Below are positions 1 to 6,222 of a stretch of DNA of 15,975 bases, in pieces. Under the pieces are notes generated by a model that had not been told where the DNA came from, did no database searches, and was given only the letters and a program-made list of their open reading frames with translations. The stretch covers positions 1 through 15,975 of the forward strand of contig BQJX01000012.1 in NCBI GenBank assembly GCA_021604925.1. The letters are read 5' to 3'. Position 1 is the stretch's first letter. Every line of letters starts with the position of its first letter. Position numbers and translations under genes: made by a program. The stretch is from Gemmatimonadota bacterium (lineage in GTDB: Bacteria > ARS69).

Positions 1-290
1 CGCCAGCGAGTCTCGTCCATCGCCGCGGTGCTGTCTGCCCGTCGTCGAGCGATCCGCTTCTTGAACTGGCTCCAGAAGGCTCCGACCGTCTCTTCACCAA
101 TCGGCCGAAGTCCGAGCATCTCATGTCGCTCGAGCTCGCGGTGCACTCGGTGGAGCTCCGCCTGTGCGTCTGCTCGGCTCGAAAATCCCCCACGCCGGAT
201 ATCGGCCGCGCCTTTCCTGAATCGAAAGTGCCACGTCTTGCCCCGCCTGTAGACCGATCCGAAGTCACTTCGGGGCTTCGGCGGGCTCAC
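1..290 (-). CDS. int: Tyrosine recombinase (integrase), N-terminal part; continues at the right end of the window
   Basis: Site-specific recombinase that would integrate and excise the element at a tRNA-Leu gene. This piece reads from a GTG at 290-288 and runs off the left end; the same frame continues at base 15975. The first 60 residues are typical of an arm-type DNA-binding domain (GSVYRRGKTWHFRFRKG, then GGFSSRADAQAELHRVHREL), followed by the start of the SAM-like core-binding domain (TVGAFWSQFKKRI). The GTG overlaps the TGA of the upstream XRE gene (GTGA), indicating translational coupling. Joined directly, both pieces give 340 residues, but the core-binding domain looks about 40 residues short, so about 120 bp may be missing between the window ends. 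Family assignment is firm; direct continuity is inferred. Confidence 0.88.
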   Translation of the reverse strand, partial: MSPPKPRSDFGSVYRRGKTWHFRFRKGAADIRRGGFSSRADAQAELHRVHRELERHEMLGLRPIGEETVGAFWSQFKKRIARRRADSTAAMDETRW

Positions 291-511
291 GCGACTGCTC
301 CTTCGCACCAGTGCTCGATGTATCGCTTCGAGGGACCTCGAGGTCGTGCCGCTCCGGTCTCCCAGAGTGCGAGCGTAGTTCGGTGCACCTCGAGCTCCTT
401 GGCCGCCTCTTCTTGGGAAAGACCTCGAGCGATCCGAGCGGCACGAAGACTCTCCGCGAGCACTCCTCGGCGCCCTCTTCGCTCTCGTGGTCGTCCAACT
501 GTCCTGGTCAT
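287..511 (-). CDS. Small XRE-type helix-turn-helix regulator
   Basis: A 74-residue protein with a Cro/CI-type helix-turn-helix: LRAARIARGLSQEEAAKELE, then VHRTTLALWETGAARP, near residues 23-58. The N-terminus is very basic (GRPRERRGRRG). ATG 511 was chosen over an upstream TTG because a GAGGA Shine-Dalgarno lies 6-8 bases before it. It probably represses or modulates the excisionase/integrase end of the operon: its stop overlaps the GTG start of int, and two palindromes (543-553 and 555-577) sit directly upstream, where an autoregulatory operator would be expected. The fold is clear from sequence. Its role as repressor, rather than activator or a small anti-repressor partner, is inferred from position only. 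Confidence 0.8.
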   Translation of the reverse strand: MTRTVGRPRERRGRRGVLAESLRAARIARGLSQEEAAKELEVHRTTLALWETGAARPRGPSKRYIEHWCEGAVA

Positions 512-542
512 GGCGGCTTCCTCGTTGCGAATACGTTGATCT

Positions 543-577
543 GAAGTTACTTCCAATTGTTGTGAAACACAACAATT
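543..577. promoter_or_regulatory. Double palindrome upstream of the XRE gene, candidate operator
   Basis: There are two adjacent inverted repeats: GAAGT-T-ACTTC (543-553), and AATTGTTGTG (555-564) with CACAACAATT (568-577) around an AAA centre. The second is a perfect 10-bp-arm palindrome. Both lie in the 80-bp gap between the excisionase-like gene and the XRE gene. The AT-rich sequence stands out from its GC-rich surroundings. It is best read as an operator for the XRE protein. A terminator is less likely, because no T-run follows in the direction of transcription. Confidence 0.5.
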
Positions 578-591
578 CGGGCGGGACGGAA

Positions 592-861
592 CTAGAGGGC
601 TCTGAGTTCGGCCGCGCTCCAGGATCGCTGGTCGTCCGCTTCTCTGGCCTGCTTGGCTTGGCTCAGTTGTCTCTGTTCACTCTCTTGGTGGGCTCTGGTC
701 TGAAGGCTCTCTAGGGCGCTCCGCGGGATGCGCCACGACCTACCGAACTTGACCGCCTCGAGCTCCCCTCGTCGAATCGAAGCACGTACGCCGGCCGCTG
801 TCATGCCGAGGTGCACGGCCACCTCCCCCGGTGTCAAGAATAGTGCTTCGGTCGAGCTCAC
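592..861 (-). CDS. xis: MerR-type (HTH_17) excisionase-like DNA-binding protein
   Basis: An 89-residue protein with a winged helix-turn-helix of the excisionase/HTH_17 type at residues 6-55: LFLTPGEVAVHLGMTAAGVR, IRRGELEAVKFGRSWRIP, RSALESL. The pattern 'LTPGEVA..LG.....VR..IRRGEL.AVKFGR.WRIPRSALE' is diagnostic of the family. The C-terminal tail is polar and helical (Q/E/R rich). GTG 861 was chosen because it overlaps the preceding gene's TGA as GTGA; an upstream in-frame GTG at 885 is possible. It lies two genes before int in the same operon, which fits recombination directionality control, but HTH_17 proteins can also be plain transcription factors. The symbol reflects likely role only. 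Confidence 0.72.
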   Translation of the reverse strand: MSSTEALFLTPGEVAVHLGMTAAGVRASIRRGELEAVKFGRSWRIPRSALESLQTRAHQESEQRQLSQAKQAREADDQRSWSAAELRAL

Positions 862-1355
862 TTCTCGCCCCGGATCTGTAGCCACTCGATCGCCTCACCG
901 AGTGAGAGTTCACCTTCATGAGGTGGGCCGCTGGGTGGTGGGGTTCCTGCCTCGAGCTCGTGACGTTCCATGCGGCCGAGCTCTGTGAGCCGGTAGCCTC
1001 CGCGGGCGGTCCGCTCGAGTAGGCCACGGCCGATGCACTTCATGATCGAAGTCTGTTCCGTCTCCCTGTCGATCCGTAGCTGCTGCTGAATGACGAGAAG
1101 AGAGACCCCACCGCGGTGAGATCTATGCGCAGCGCGGAGGATCCAGACGTGACAAAGCCGCTCACGAAGCTCGACGAGACTCGGGTCAGGACCAAGCGAC
1201 CGCAGAGCGACAATGAGCGCGTCCCGATGCTGAAGTATCTCCGCACGCAGGTACTCATTGACGCTGCCGTATACCTGCAGACGCTGCCCCACGATCCGCA
1301 GCGCCGACTTACGCGCGGCCAGGTCGTCGAGAAACTTGAGGGAGCGCGCAGCCAT
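858..1355 (-). CDS. Small protein with TubC-docking-like N-terminus and a winged-helix-like C-terminal half
   Basis: A 165-residue protein. Residues 5-52 (LKFLDDLAARKSALRIVGQR ... EILQHRDALIVAL) fit the pattern of the TubC N-terminal docking domain: helix, short hairpin with G-x-L, then a helix beginning 'L...I..HRD.LI..L'. Residues about 80-128 (SLLVIQQQLRIDRETEQTSI ... GLLERTARGGYRLTELGR) look like a winged helix with a G-G-Y wing. The ATG at 1355 overlaps the primase stop (TGATG) and has GGAG eight bases upstream; a GTG 15 bases earlier is less likely. Its tight coupling to the primase-helicase suggests a protein-protein docking or loading partner for replication. That function is inferred. 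Confidence 0.6.
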   Translation of the reverse strand: MAARSLKFLDDLAARKSALRIVGQRLQVYGSVNEYLRAEILQHRDALIVALRSLGPDPSLVELRERLCHVWILRAAHRSHRGGVSLLVIQQQLRIDRETEQTSIMKCIGRGLLERTARGGYRLTELGRMERHELEAGTPPPSGPPHEGELSLGEAIEWLQIRGEK

Positions 1356-4108
1356 CAGAGATCGCTCCACGTTTGCTCGTGTGATGACTTCGGATTCGTC
1401 GAGCGGGACATCAAGTATCCCTCGATCGCGAGGTATCGAGCACGAGCCCCGGGCTCACTGGCGTCGACTCCCGATAGCGCGATCGCCCAGTCGAGAGCAT
1501 CTCCCGTGCCCGGGTGACCACACTGACGGCACGTCGCGCGTGGGTAGTCGTCGGTCGCGGGTGTCGGCCAAGCTCGTAGCCGATCGTCGCCACCACCACA
1601 CCGTGGACAGGGCCCGTGCCACTCGCCGCCGTTGGTTCCGGAGGTGCGGTGGAGATCTCCCCCGAGTACCCCGACGATGGGGTGGTCCTCCCGGTATGCG
1701 TCGATCGCGGCAGTGAGCTCGTCGAGTCGACCGGGCTGTGCTCGGTACTTTGGCGCTCCGGCTCCGGACCCACTCAGCAGGTCAGCAGAGTCAGCAGATT
1801 CACGGTTGTCGAGTCTGCTGAGTTCATCCTGCTTGGCTCCGGACCCACTCAGCAGGTCAGCAGAGTCAGCAGATTCAGCAGACTCAGCAGACTCAGCAGG
1901 TCCGGGTTCCCATGGTCGACACCCAGAGAATGCCGTGGGGTGCACCTCCCACCGCACTGAGCGACGCTGCCCGGCCTGCTCCTGTCTTGTCACCCAGCCC
2001 AGCGCCTCGAGCTGTGACATTACATCGAGCAGGCGCGGCTTCGTGTCGATGCCGGGCAGGCGCGCAGCGAGAATTCTCCGATCCGTGAGCTGTGATCGCG
2101 TGGCGGGATCTCGGGCCGCCCATGCCAGCACGTTCGCGGCTCGGCGCTCGTGGGTCTGCGCCGAGAGCCGTCGAATCACACGAAGCGTCTCGGTCAAGGC
2201 CCATCGCTGACAGGCCTCAGCCGTACGCCACAGATCCGCCGAAATTGGTATCGACGCTGCCTCGCCAATGCGCTCGCGATGGGCCATTTCGGCCAAGTGC
2301 AGGAGGGCTGCGAGTCGCGCGGCCTCCCCCGCCGCCTTGGACGCGAAGCCACGAAACCCAGCTAGATCACGGCCATCTGCCTGGCGGGCCTCCAACTCAT
2401 TGGCGAAGGCGAGGCGGAGCGCCCGGGCTTCGCCGGAGAGAGCCAGCTCGATCGGCTCGGTTCCGGCGACCTCCGACGCATCCACGATTCGCCAGCGCTC
2501 GTTGTAGATGATGACAAGGATAGCGCCCCACGAGGCCATGGTCCCTGGATCTGGCGGGGCCTCGTCCTCCCGCTCGAAGCGCGTTCCGACCATTGACGGC
2601 GGCATAGCGAGGGTGCACCGCGCCAAGAACCCACTCTCGAGCAGATCGGATCGGTTCACGAGCTCCGCTAGCTTATCTGGCTGTACCAAGGCACACAGTG
2701 CGAGCGCCGGGTTCGGGTGGGAGACGCGCTCACTCTCCTGCCCGCTACCAACCCGTAGTCGGTCCAGGCGATCACCTCCATGCGCCTTCAAGTAGACCTC
2801 GTCTGAAGCTCCTCCGTCTTTGCGATAGCGCCCAAGAATGTTGTCGATCAGGCCTCGCGCGTCCGAGCAGAGAACCGCTGTTGCACCGCCTTGCAGTACG
2901 AGCTCGCGCGTGAGTGCTTCCGAGGTGACATCACCGACGTACGGCGTTGGCGGACGCGGGACGGGTGGGATGCGTGCTCGAGCTTCCTCGGATTCTTTGC
3001 GGAGTCGATCAGTCTCGGCATCAGACTTGGCGGCCGCGGCCTGCGTGGCCAATCGATCGGCACGCTTAGACCAGACTGCTGTGTCAGATGCCGCTGCTCG
3101 AGCCTTCTCGGCGTAGTCGGTTGCTCGCTCGTGTGCCCACTGGTCCAGAGGTCCGCATACTCTGCACTTGGTGCCACTCTTACGTGATCCCGAGCATTGG
3201 CCGCAGAAGATGTATCTCGATAGGCTTGGCTCGACATGACTGCGAGAAACACGCACCCGGAAGGCATTGCCTGCGACAGCTGAGAGAGCTGTGGTGGCGA
3301 TCAGTGCGGGAGTCGTCGGGTCGACCTGGACCACGCGAGAGACCTCTCGAACTAGCGCGGCGATGGGCTCCGGCAAGACATCCACGGGGAACGGTTCTGC
3401 GGTTGAGCTGAGGCCGAATGGCCGCGGCGCTGGTGGTGGTGAGCCGTTCCCCTTCGCGGTCGCGGTGCCGTCCTCGTCGGGCGGGAGCTCGTCGGTGCGC
3501 TGGGTCTCGAGGTACGCGAGGACCTCCGCGCCAGTCACATCACGGTCAGCGGTGAGCCACTCCCGCAGATCGTTGTGTGGACTTGGTGGGAGCGACCACG
3601 CCACGGGCTTCCGTCGGAGCGCAGCGAGATCTCGGGCGGTCGCCGCGGCTCCCTCCTGCCCTGCACCGTTGGCGTCGTTCTCGCCGATGATGAGGATCTC
3701 TCGGGCCTCGACCACGGCCGCGAGACGGCGCAGCCACTCTCGACCAAGACTCTTACCTGAGCGACCGACCGACGCGATCTCCCTCGAGCGAGCGGCCGCG
3801 ACATCGCTCGGACCCTCCACGACAAGGACTGGTCCAGACGCCTCAGCTAACGCCGTCGGCACGACCAGCCCGCGGGACCCGCCGCCGTGGAATCCCTTCG
3901 CACCCGTTCGAAATCGGCGGCCTATGCCGACGACAGATCCCGTCTCGTCGACCTCGGGGAAGGCGAACGCCTCCCCATCCCATCCCGCCCGAATCTCGCG
4001 CAGTGCGTTGATGTCTACCCCGAGCTTCTGTGCCAGCTGCTCGGCTCGCTCGTCGTCTAGTGCCGTTTCGTATCGCGTGGCCTCTTCGTTCCAGTTTCGC
4101 TCACTCAT
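1355..4108 (-). CDS. Toprim/DUF3987 primase-helicase with C-terminal zinc motif
   Basis: A 917-residue replication protein. Residues 1-90 resemble the N-lobe of gp4-type primases; residues 92-185 are a Toprim domain (VVEGPSD, then GENDANGAGQEGA with E98, D102, E143, D145). Residues about 245-650 match DUF3987 helicase-like proteins (PEPIAALVREVS; P-loop-like SGSRKSG at 306-312; LCSDARGL; ALCALVQPDKLAEL; ESGFLARC). A coiled coil spans about 330-380, and 655-725 looks like a winged helix. A repetitive Ser/Ala/Glu/Asp linker follows (737-783, the ESADSADLLSGSGA unit twice). The C-terminus carries a CHC2-like zinc motif (C834, C837, C860, C863, then GDALDW). ATG 4108 was preferred to TTG 4114. 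It probably starts replication of the element, with the first half acting as primase and the second as helicase. Confidence 0.85.
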   Translation of the reverse strand: MSERNWNEEATRYETALDDERAEQLAQKLGVDINALREIRAGWDGEAFAFPEVDETGSVVGIGRRFRTGAKGFHGGGSRGLVVPTALAEASGPVLVVEGPSDVAAARSREIASVGRSGKSLGREWLRRLAAVVEAREILIIGENDANGAGQEGAAATARDLAALRRKPVAWSLPPSPHNDLREWLTADRDVTGAEVLAYLETQRTDELPPDEDGTATAKGNGSPPPAPRPFGLSSTAEPFPVDVLPEPIAALVREVSRVVQVDPTTPALIATTALSAVAGNAFRVRVSRSHVEPSLSRYIFCGQCSGSRKSGTKCRVCGPLDQWAHERATDYAEKARAAASDTAVWSKRADRLATQAAAAKSDAETDRLRKESEEARARIPPVPRPPTPYVGDVTSEALTRELVLQGGATAVLCSDARGLIDNILGRYRKDGGASDEVYLKAHGGDRLDRLRVGSGQESERVSHPNPALALCALVQPDKLAELVNRSDLLESGFLARCTLAMPPSMVGTRFEREDEAPPDPGTMASWGAILVIIYNERWRIVDASEVAGTEPIELALSGEARALRLAFANELEARQADGRDLAGFRGFASKAAGEAARLAALLHLAEMAHRERIGEAASIPISADLWRTAEACQRWALTETLRVIRRLSAQTHERRAANVLAWAARDPATRSQLTDRRILAARLPGIDTKPRLLDVMSQLEALGWVTRQEQAGQRRSVRWEVHPTAFSGCRPWEPGPAESAESAESADSADLLSGSGAKQDELSRLDNRESADSADLLSGSGAGAPKYRAQPGRLDELTAAIDAYREDHPIVGVLGGDLHRTSGTNGGEWHGPCPRCGGGDDRLRAWPTPATDDYPRATCRQCGHPGTGDALDWAIALSGVDASEPGARARYLAIEGYLMSRSTNPKSSHEQTWSDL
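1760..1910. repeat. Direct repeats and 9-bp TCAGCAGAN array inside the primase gene
   Basis: A 43-bp sequence occurs at 1760-1802 and exactly again at 1835-1877 (75-bp period). Each copy begins GGCTCCGGACCCACTCAGCA and runs into TCAGCAG units spaced 9 bp apart; the second copy continues into about six such units (to about 1901). Translated on the minus strand it gives the low-complexity linker AES/ADS of the primase. The first 25 bases of the shared core (1763-1787, 1838-1862) reappear in reverse orientation at 14773-14797 beside the attachment site. The repetition is plain in the sequence; a role as iterons or replication origin is inferred. Confidence 0.85.
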
Positions 4109-4198
4109 ATGCAATCACCCATTGTGGACCGCCACAGCCACTATGGACCATGGTCAGATCGTCACTGCGGCTCGCGCCGCGAGACTGTTTCTTCATCG

Positions 4199-4215
4199 GG
4201 CCGCACACTGCGGCC
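4199..4215. other. Short perfect hairpin in the gap before the primase gene
   Basis: GGCCGCA-CAC-TGCGGCC forms a 7-bp stem in the 151-bp gap between the 4260-4691 gene and the primase start. No T-run follows on the minus strand, so it is not a standard terminator. It could modulate readthrough into the primase gene or be incidental in GC-rich DNA. Confidence 0.3.
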
Positions 4216-4259
4216 GCGAGTCGAGGGTGGGGCGAGCTCGAGGGCCCGCCCCTAGTCGC

Positions 4260-4691
4260 CTACCCTCTGGGCGGTGCAGATGCCCGCGCGATCCGTAGGC
4301 ACGTTCCGCACTGCGGAACTTCCTCCGGAAGGAACTCAACCTTCGCCGGGTCGCAGCACTTACTGCAGCGAATGACACGCCGCGAGCCGAGGTTGTTGGC
4401 GACGAGAGCATCGATACACTCGATCGCGAGTTGCGCCGCGCTTTCACCGAGCGAGCCCTCAACCGCAGCATGGAAAGCCGACGCGAGCGAGAGCACGATG
4501 CGTGACTGCTGTGCGTCGCTCATGACCTCGGTGGACTCGTCGCCGCGCATCCAGCGGGAGCTGGCGTCCTCGATGAGAGCGGCGCCGGTGGTCGCGAGGT
4601 GGTAGCTCTTCCAGGAGTCGAATATCATTCGCACGAGTGGCCGTCTTTCGGCCGGTACGTGATCGAGTGCGGTCGGGAATAGCGCGCTCAT
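4260..4691 (-). CDS. Unknown protein with C-terminal zinc-ribbon-like cysteines
   Basis: A 143-residue protein I do not recognise. The first 100 residues are predicted helical (RRPLVRMIFDSWKSYHLATT; SRIVLSLASAFHAAVEGSLG). The end carries a CxxC...CxxC pair (RVIRCSKCCDPAKVEFLPEE, then QCGTCLRIARAS) that would form a zinc ribbon. ATG 4691 overlaps the preceding gene's stop in an ATGA, so the two are translationally coupled. A long open frame extends upstream of this ATG to 5771, but it lies over the real 4688-5311 gene in another frame and is rejected. It lies in the replication operon just upstream of the primase-helicase, so a role in replication or its control is plausible but not shown. Confidence 0.7.
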   Translation of the reverse strand: MSALFPTALDHVPAERRPLVRMIFDSWKSYHLATTGAALIEDASSRWMRGDESTEVMSDAQQSRIVLSLASAFHAAVEGSLGESAAQLAIECIDALVANNLGSRRVIRCSKCCDPAKVEFLPEEVPQCGTCLRIARASAPPRG

Positions 4692-5311
4692 TTCGACACC
4701 TCGAGCGCATCGAACTCGACTCGACGAGGCACGTCGGGCTTGACCGCGATCTCTCTCAGGATCGGGTTCTGGCCGTCGCGCATGGTCACGTCCGCAGTGA
4801 CTGCGGAGCCGATGGTGATCTCGTCGGAGATCACCCCCTCGAGCCGAAAGACCTTGCCGTCGCGTTGCTCGACCTCGATCGGGTCTGAGCACCGCAGCCA
4901 CCCGCTCACGGAAGCGAGCAGACCTACGCCGTGTTGGTCGCTGTGGACGTTGTCGTATGCTCGGAGCGGCAACTCGTTTGGCACTGTGATTGGCCGCCAG
5001 CGTCGAGTCAGATAGCTCTGTACGTCTTCCCCGAATGCTCCGGCATAGCCGCTTCGGATCAGTCGATCCGCCTGCAAGAACGCGACCTTCGCGTCTGTTT
5101 CGACGCCGCCAAGTCGATCGCTCTTGCCGAGCTCCCCAAGAGCCAGGCGCACCGCGTACAATCCCATCGCGAGGATGTCGTGGGTTCCCCATCCCGCATC
5201 GATCGCGGCCTGCAGCGCCTCTGCGGCCTGGGTGAGCACCACGGGGTTGTCGCCCTCGAGCGAGCGGAAGTAGACGGGCCTCTTCTTCGGTTCCGTTGTC
5301 GTCGTAGACAT
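4688..5311 (-). CDS. Unknown conserved-looking protein of the replication operon
   Basis: A 207-residue acidic protein not recognised. The first 100 residues are mainly helical (VLTQAAEALQAAIDAGWGTH; LAMGLYAVRLALGELGKSDR; ETDAKVAFLQADRLIRSGYA). The C-terminal half is beta-rich (GVISDEITIGSAVTADVTMR; LREIAVKPDVPRRVEFDALE), which could be a small beta-barrel or OB-like fold, but no signature motif is visible. The start is supported by AGGAGA 10 bases upstream of ATG 5311. It heads a translationally coupled pair with the zinc-ribbon gene and lies upstream of the primase. A single-strand-binding or primase-accessory role would fit its place, but this is a guess from context. Confidence 0.7.
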   Translation of the reverse strand: MSTTTTEPKKRPVYFRSLEGDNPVVLTQAAEALQAAIDAGWGTHDILAMGLYAVRLALGELGKSDRLGGVETDAKVAFLQADRLIRSGYAGAFGEDVQSYLTRRWRPITVPNELPLRAYDNVHSDQHGVGLLASVSGWLRCSDPIEVEQRDGKVFRLEGVISDEITIGSAVTADVTMRDGQNPILREIAVKPDVPRRVEFDALEVSK

Positions 5312-5659
5312 CTGCTGCGTTCTCCTGATTTGCGCTCGGGGCGCTGGTGGAAAATCGCGGCGTCTGCTTGATCCTAGACAGGTTTTCAGAGTCCTGGAGC
5401 GTTACACTCCGACTCAGGCGGCCTGGCTTGTTCTCGAAGCTGGCGTCGCTTAGCTTCGGGTCGGTGTTTCCGCACCGGCTCGAAGCGACTTCCCCGAACT
5501 CTAGAGAGTTGTCGGCGGCGAACGCTAGGAATTCTTCCTCGACTTGGTGAGTCGAGCTGATAGCGGGGGACCTCGAGCACACCAGCGATGGCGAGCTCGT
5601 CCGGGTCGTGCTATACTCGCGACCATCACCCGATGAGCGCCGGGGGTAAGTGGCAGTGG
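5312..5659. other. Non-coding 348-bp leader between the AlpA-like gene and the replication genes
   Basis: No convincing gene is present; short open frames on both strands lack Shine-Dalgarno sites and family features. The stretch holds the stem-loop at 5453-5486, an inverted repeat AACTCT-AG-AGAGTT at 5497-5510, a TATACT hexamer at 5612-5617 and the GC-rich hairpin at 5637-5685. It probably contains the promoter and leader of the replication operon and may encode a small regulatory RNA. Confidence 0.5.
5453..5486 (+). ncRNA. Stem-loop that pairs fully only in plus-strand RNA, candidate regulatory RNA element
   Basis: Bases 5453-5466 and 5473-5486 form a 14-bp stem with a TTTCCG loop. Two of the pairs are G-U wobbles in a plus-strand transcript and would be A-C mismatches in a minus-strand one. 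The surrounding operon runs on the minus strand, so the structure suggests a plus-strand (antisense) RNA. No expression evidence is available. Confidence 0.3.
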
Positions 5660-5689
5660 TCATACCGCTACCCCTTTCCCGGCGCTTTT
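5637..5689 (+). terminator. Candidate plus-strand intrinsic terminator overlapping the end of the AlpA-like gene
   Basis: GCGCCGGG (5637-5644) pairs with CCCGGCGC (5678-5685), with an inner GGGGTA/TACCCC stem (5643-5648/5669-5674). On the plus strand TTTTC follows directly; on the minus strand no T-run follows. It would therefore stop plus-strand transcription entering the AlpA-like gene from below, perhaps from the TATACT hexamer at 5612-5617. The T-run is only four bases, so strength is uncertain. Confidence 0.4.
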
Positions 5690-5983
5690 CTCGTTGGGCG
5701 GAAGCTCCGCGGTGAGGCCTTCGCCGGTGCCGCTCCTTGAGCCGCCTCGCGTTCGCTTCGGTGCCGGGCACCCATCCTCGATCCAGTCCAAGATCTGTGA
5801 CCGCCGCCAGCGCACCATGCCGCCGAGTCGAATCGGCGCGGGGAGTAGCGAATCACTTGAGAGCCTGGCAACGGTCCGAGTGGAGCACGTCAGGAGTGCG
5901 GCGAGCTCCTCGCGGTCGATTAGCGGCGAGTCGCCCGCTGGGACGAGGGCGGCCTCTGGCTCTGCTGTCGTCAATCGCTTCAT
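5660..5983 (-). CDS. AlpA-like helix-turn-helix transcriptional activator
   Basis: A 107-residue protein whose residues 20-72 match the AlpA/HTH_17 family: LIDREELAALLTCSTRTVAR, then LPAPIRLGGMVRWRRSQILD, WIEDGCP. 'P.PIRLGG..RW...QI.DWI..G' is the hallmark of phage and satellite AlpA-type regulators. The C-terminal 35 residues are basic and disordered. ATG 5983 has GGAGG eight to ten bases upstream. In P4-like satellites and many integrated islands such proteins turn on excision or replication genes. Here it precedes the replication operon and follows an array of TTGTCAGAG sites (6042-6209), which it or the next HTH protein probably binds. The C-terminal codons overlap the hairpin at 5637-5685. 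Confidence 0.82.
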   Translation of the reverse strand: MKRLTTAEPEAALVPAGDSPLIDREELAALLTCSTRTVARLSSDSLLPAPIRLGGMVRWRRSQILDWIEDGCPAPKRTRGGSRSGTGEGLTAELPPNEKSAGKGVAV

Positions 5984-6041
5984 CGGGCCTCCGTTCTGCG
6001 AGGAGTGCCTCGCTTTTCGTTGGCCCGGATTCTCTGGCGTA

Positions 6042-6209
6042 CCTCTGACACGCCGGAATTGTCAGAGGAGATTCTGAATTGTCAGAGCATCGGCGCTGCA
6101 GCCACATCGCCACATGTGGACGCTCAACGCCGGTGAATGCCCTCTTCCGCCACTCGAAGAAAAACCTCGTCTGACAATGGATTCCGCTTGGAGGGGGAAT
6201 TGTCAGAGG
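6042..6209. promoter_or_regulatory. Array of five TTGTCAGA(G) sites, candidate operator region
   Basis: The motif TTGTCAGAG occurs at 6059-6067, 6079-6087 and 6200-6208 in one orientation. It occurs reversed at 6042-6050 (lacking the leading T) and 6170-6177 (TCTGACAA). The first two same-strand copies are exactly 20 bp apart, about two helical turns; 6042-6050 with 6060-6068 forms an inverted repeat around a 9-base centre. A palindrome CCACATGTGG lies at 6110-6119. The array occupies the gap between the HTH gene ending at 6223 and the AlpA-like start at 5983, so it probably controls AlpA transcription. Confidence 0.6.
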
Positions 6210-6222
6210 TCACGAATTACGC

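Noticed and set aside
1760..1910. CRISPR array
   Set aside because: Repeats are 9-bp and 43-bp units without regular unique spacers, lie in a coding frame, and no cas genes are present.
3267..4298. 343-residue plus-strand open frame
   Set aside because: It is antisense to the Toprim part of the primase gene; composition is Ser/Arg/Pro rich with no family features, typical of a shadow in GC-rich DNA.
4692..5771. Long minus-strand extension upstream of the 4260-4691 gene (503-residue frame)
   Set aside because: It overlaps the better supported 4688-5311 gene in another frame, has low-complexity Arg-rich composition, and the ATGA overlap at 4688-4691 gives a natural start.
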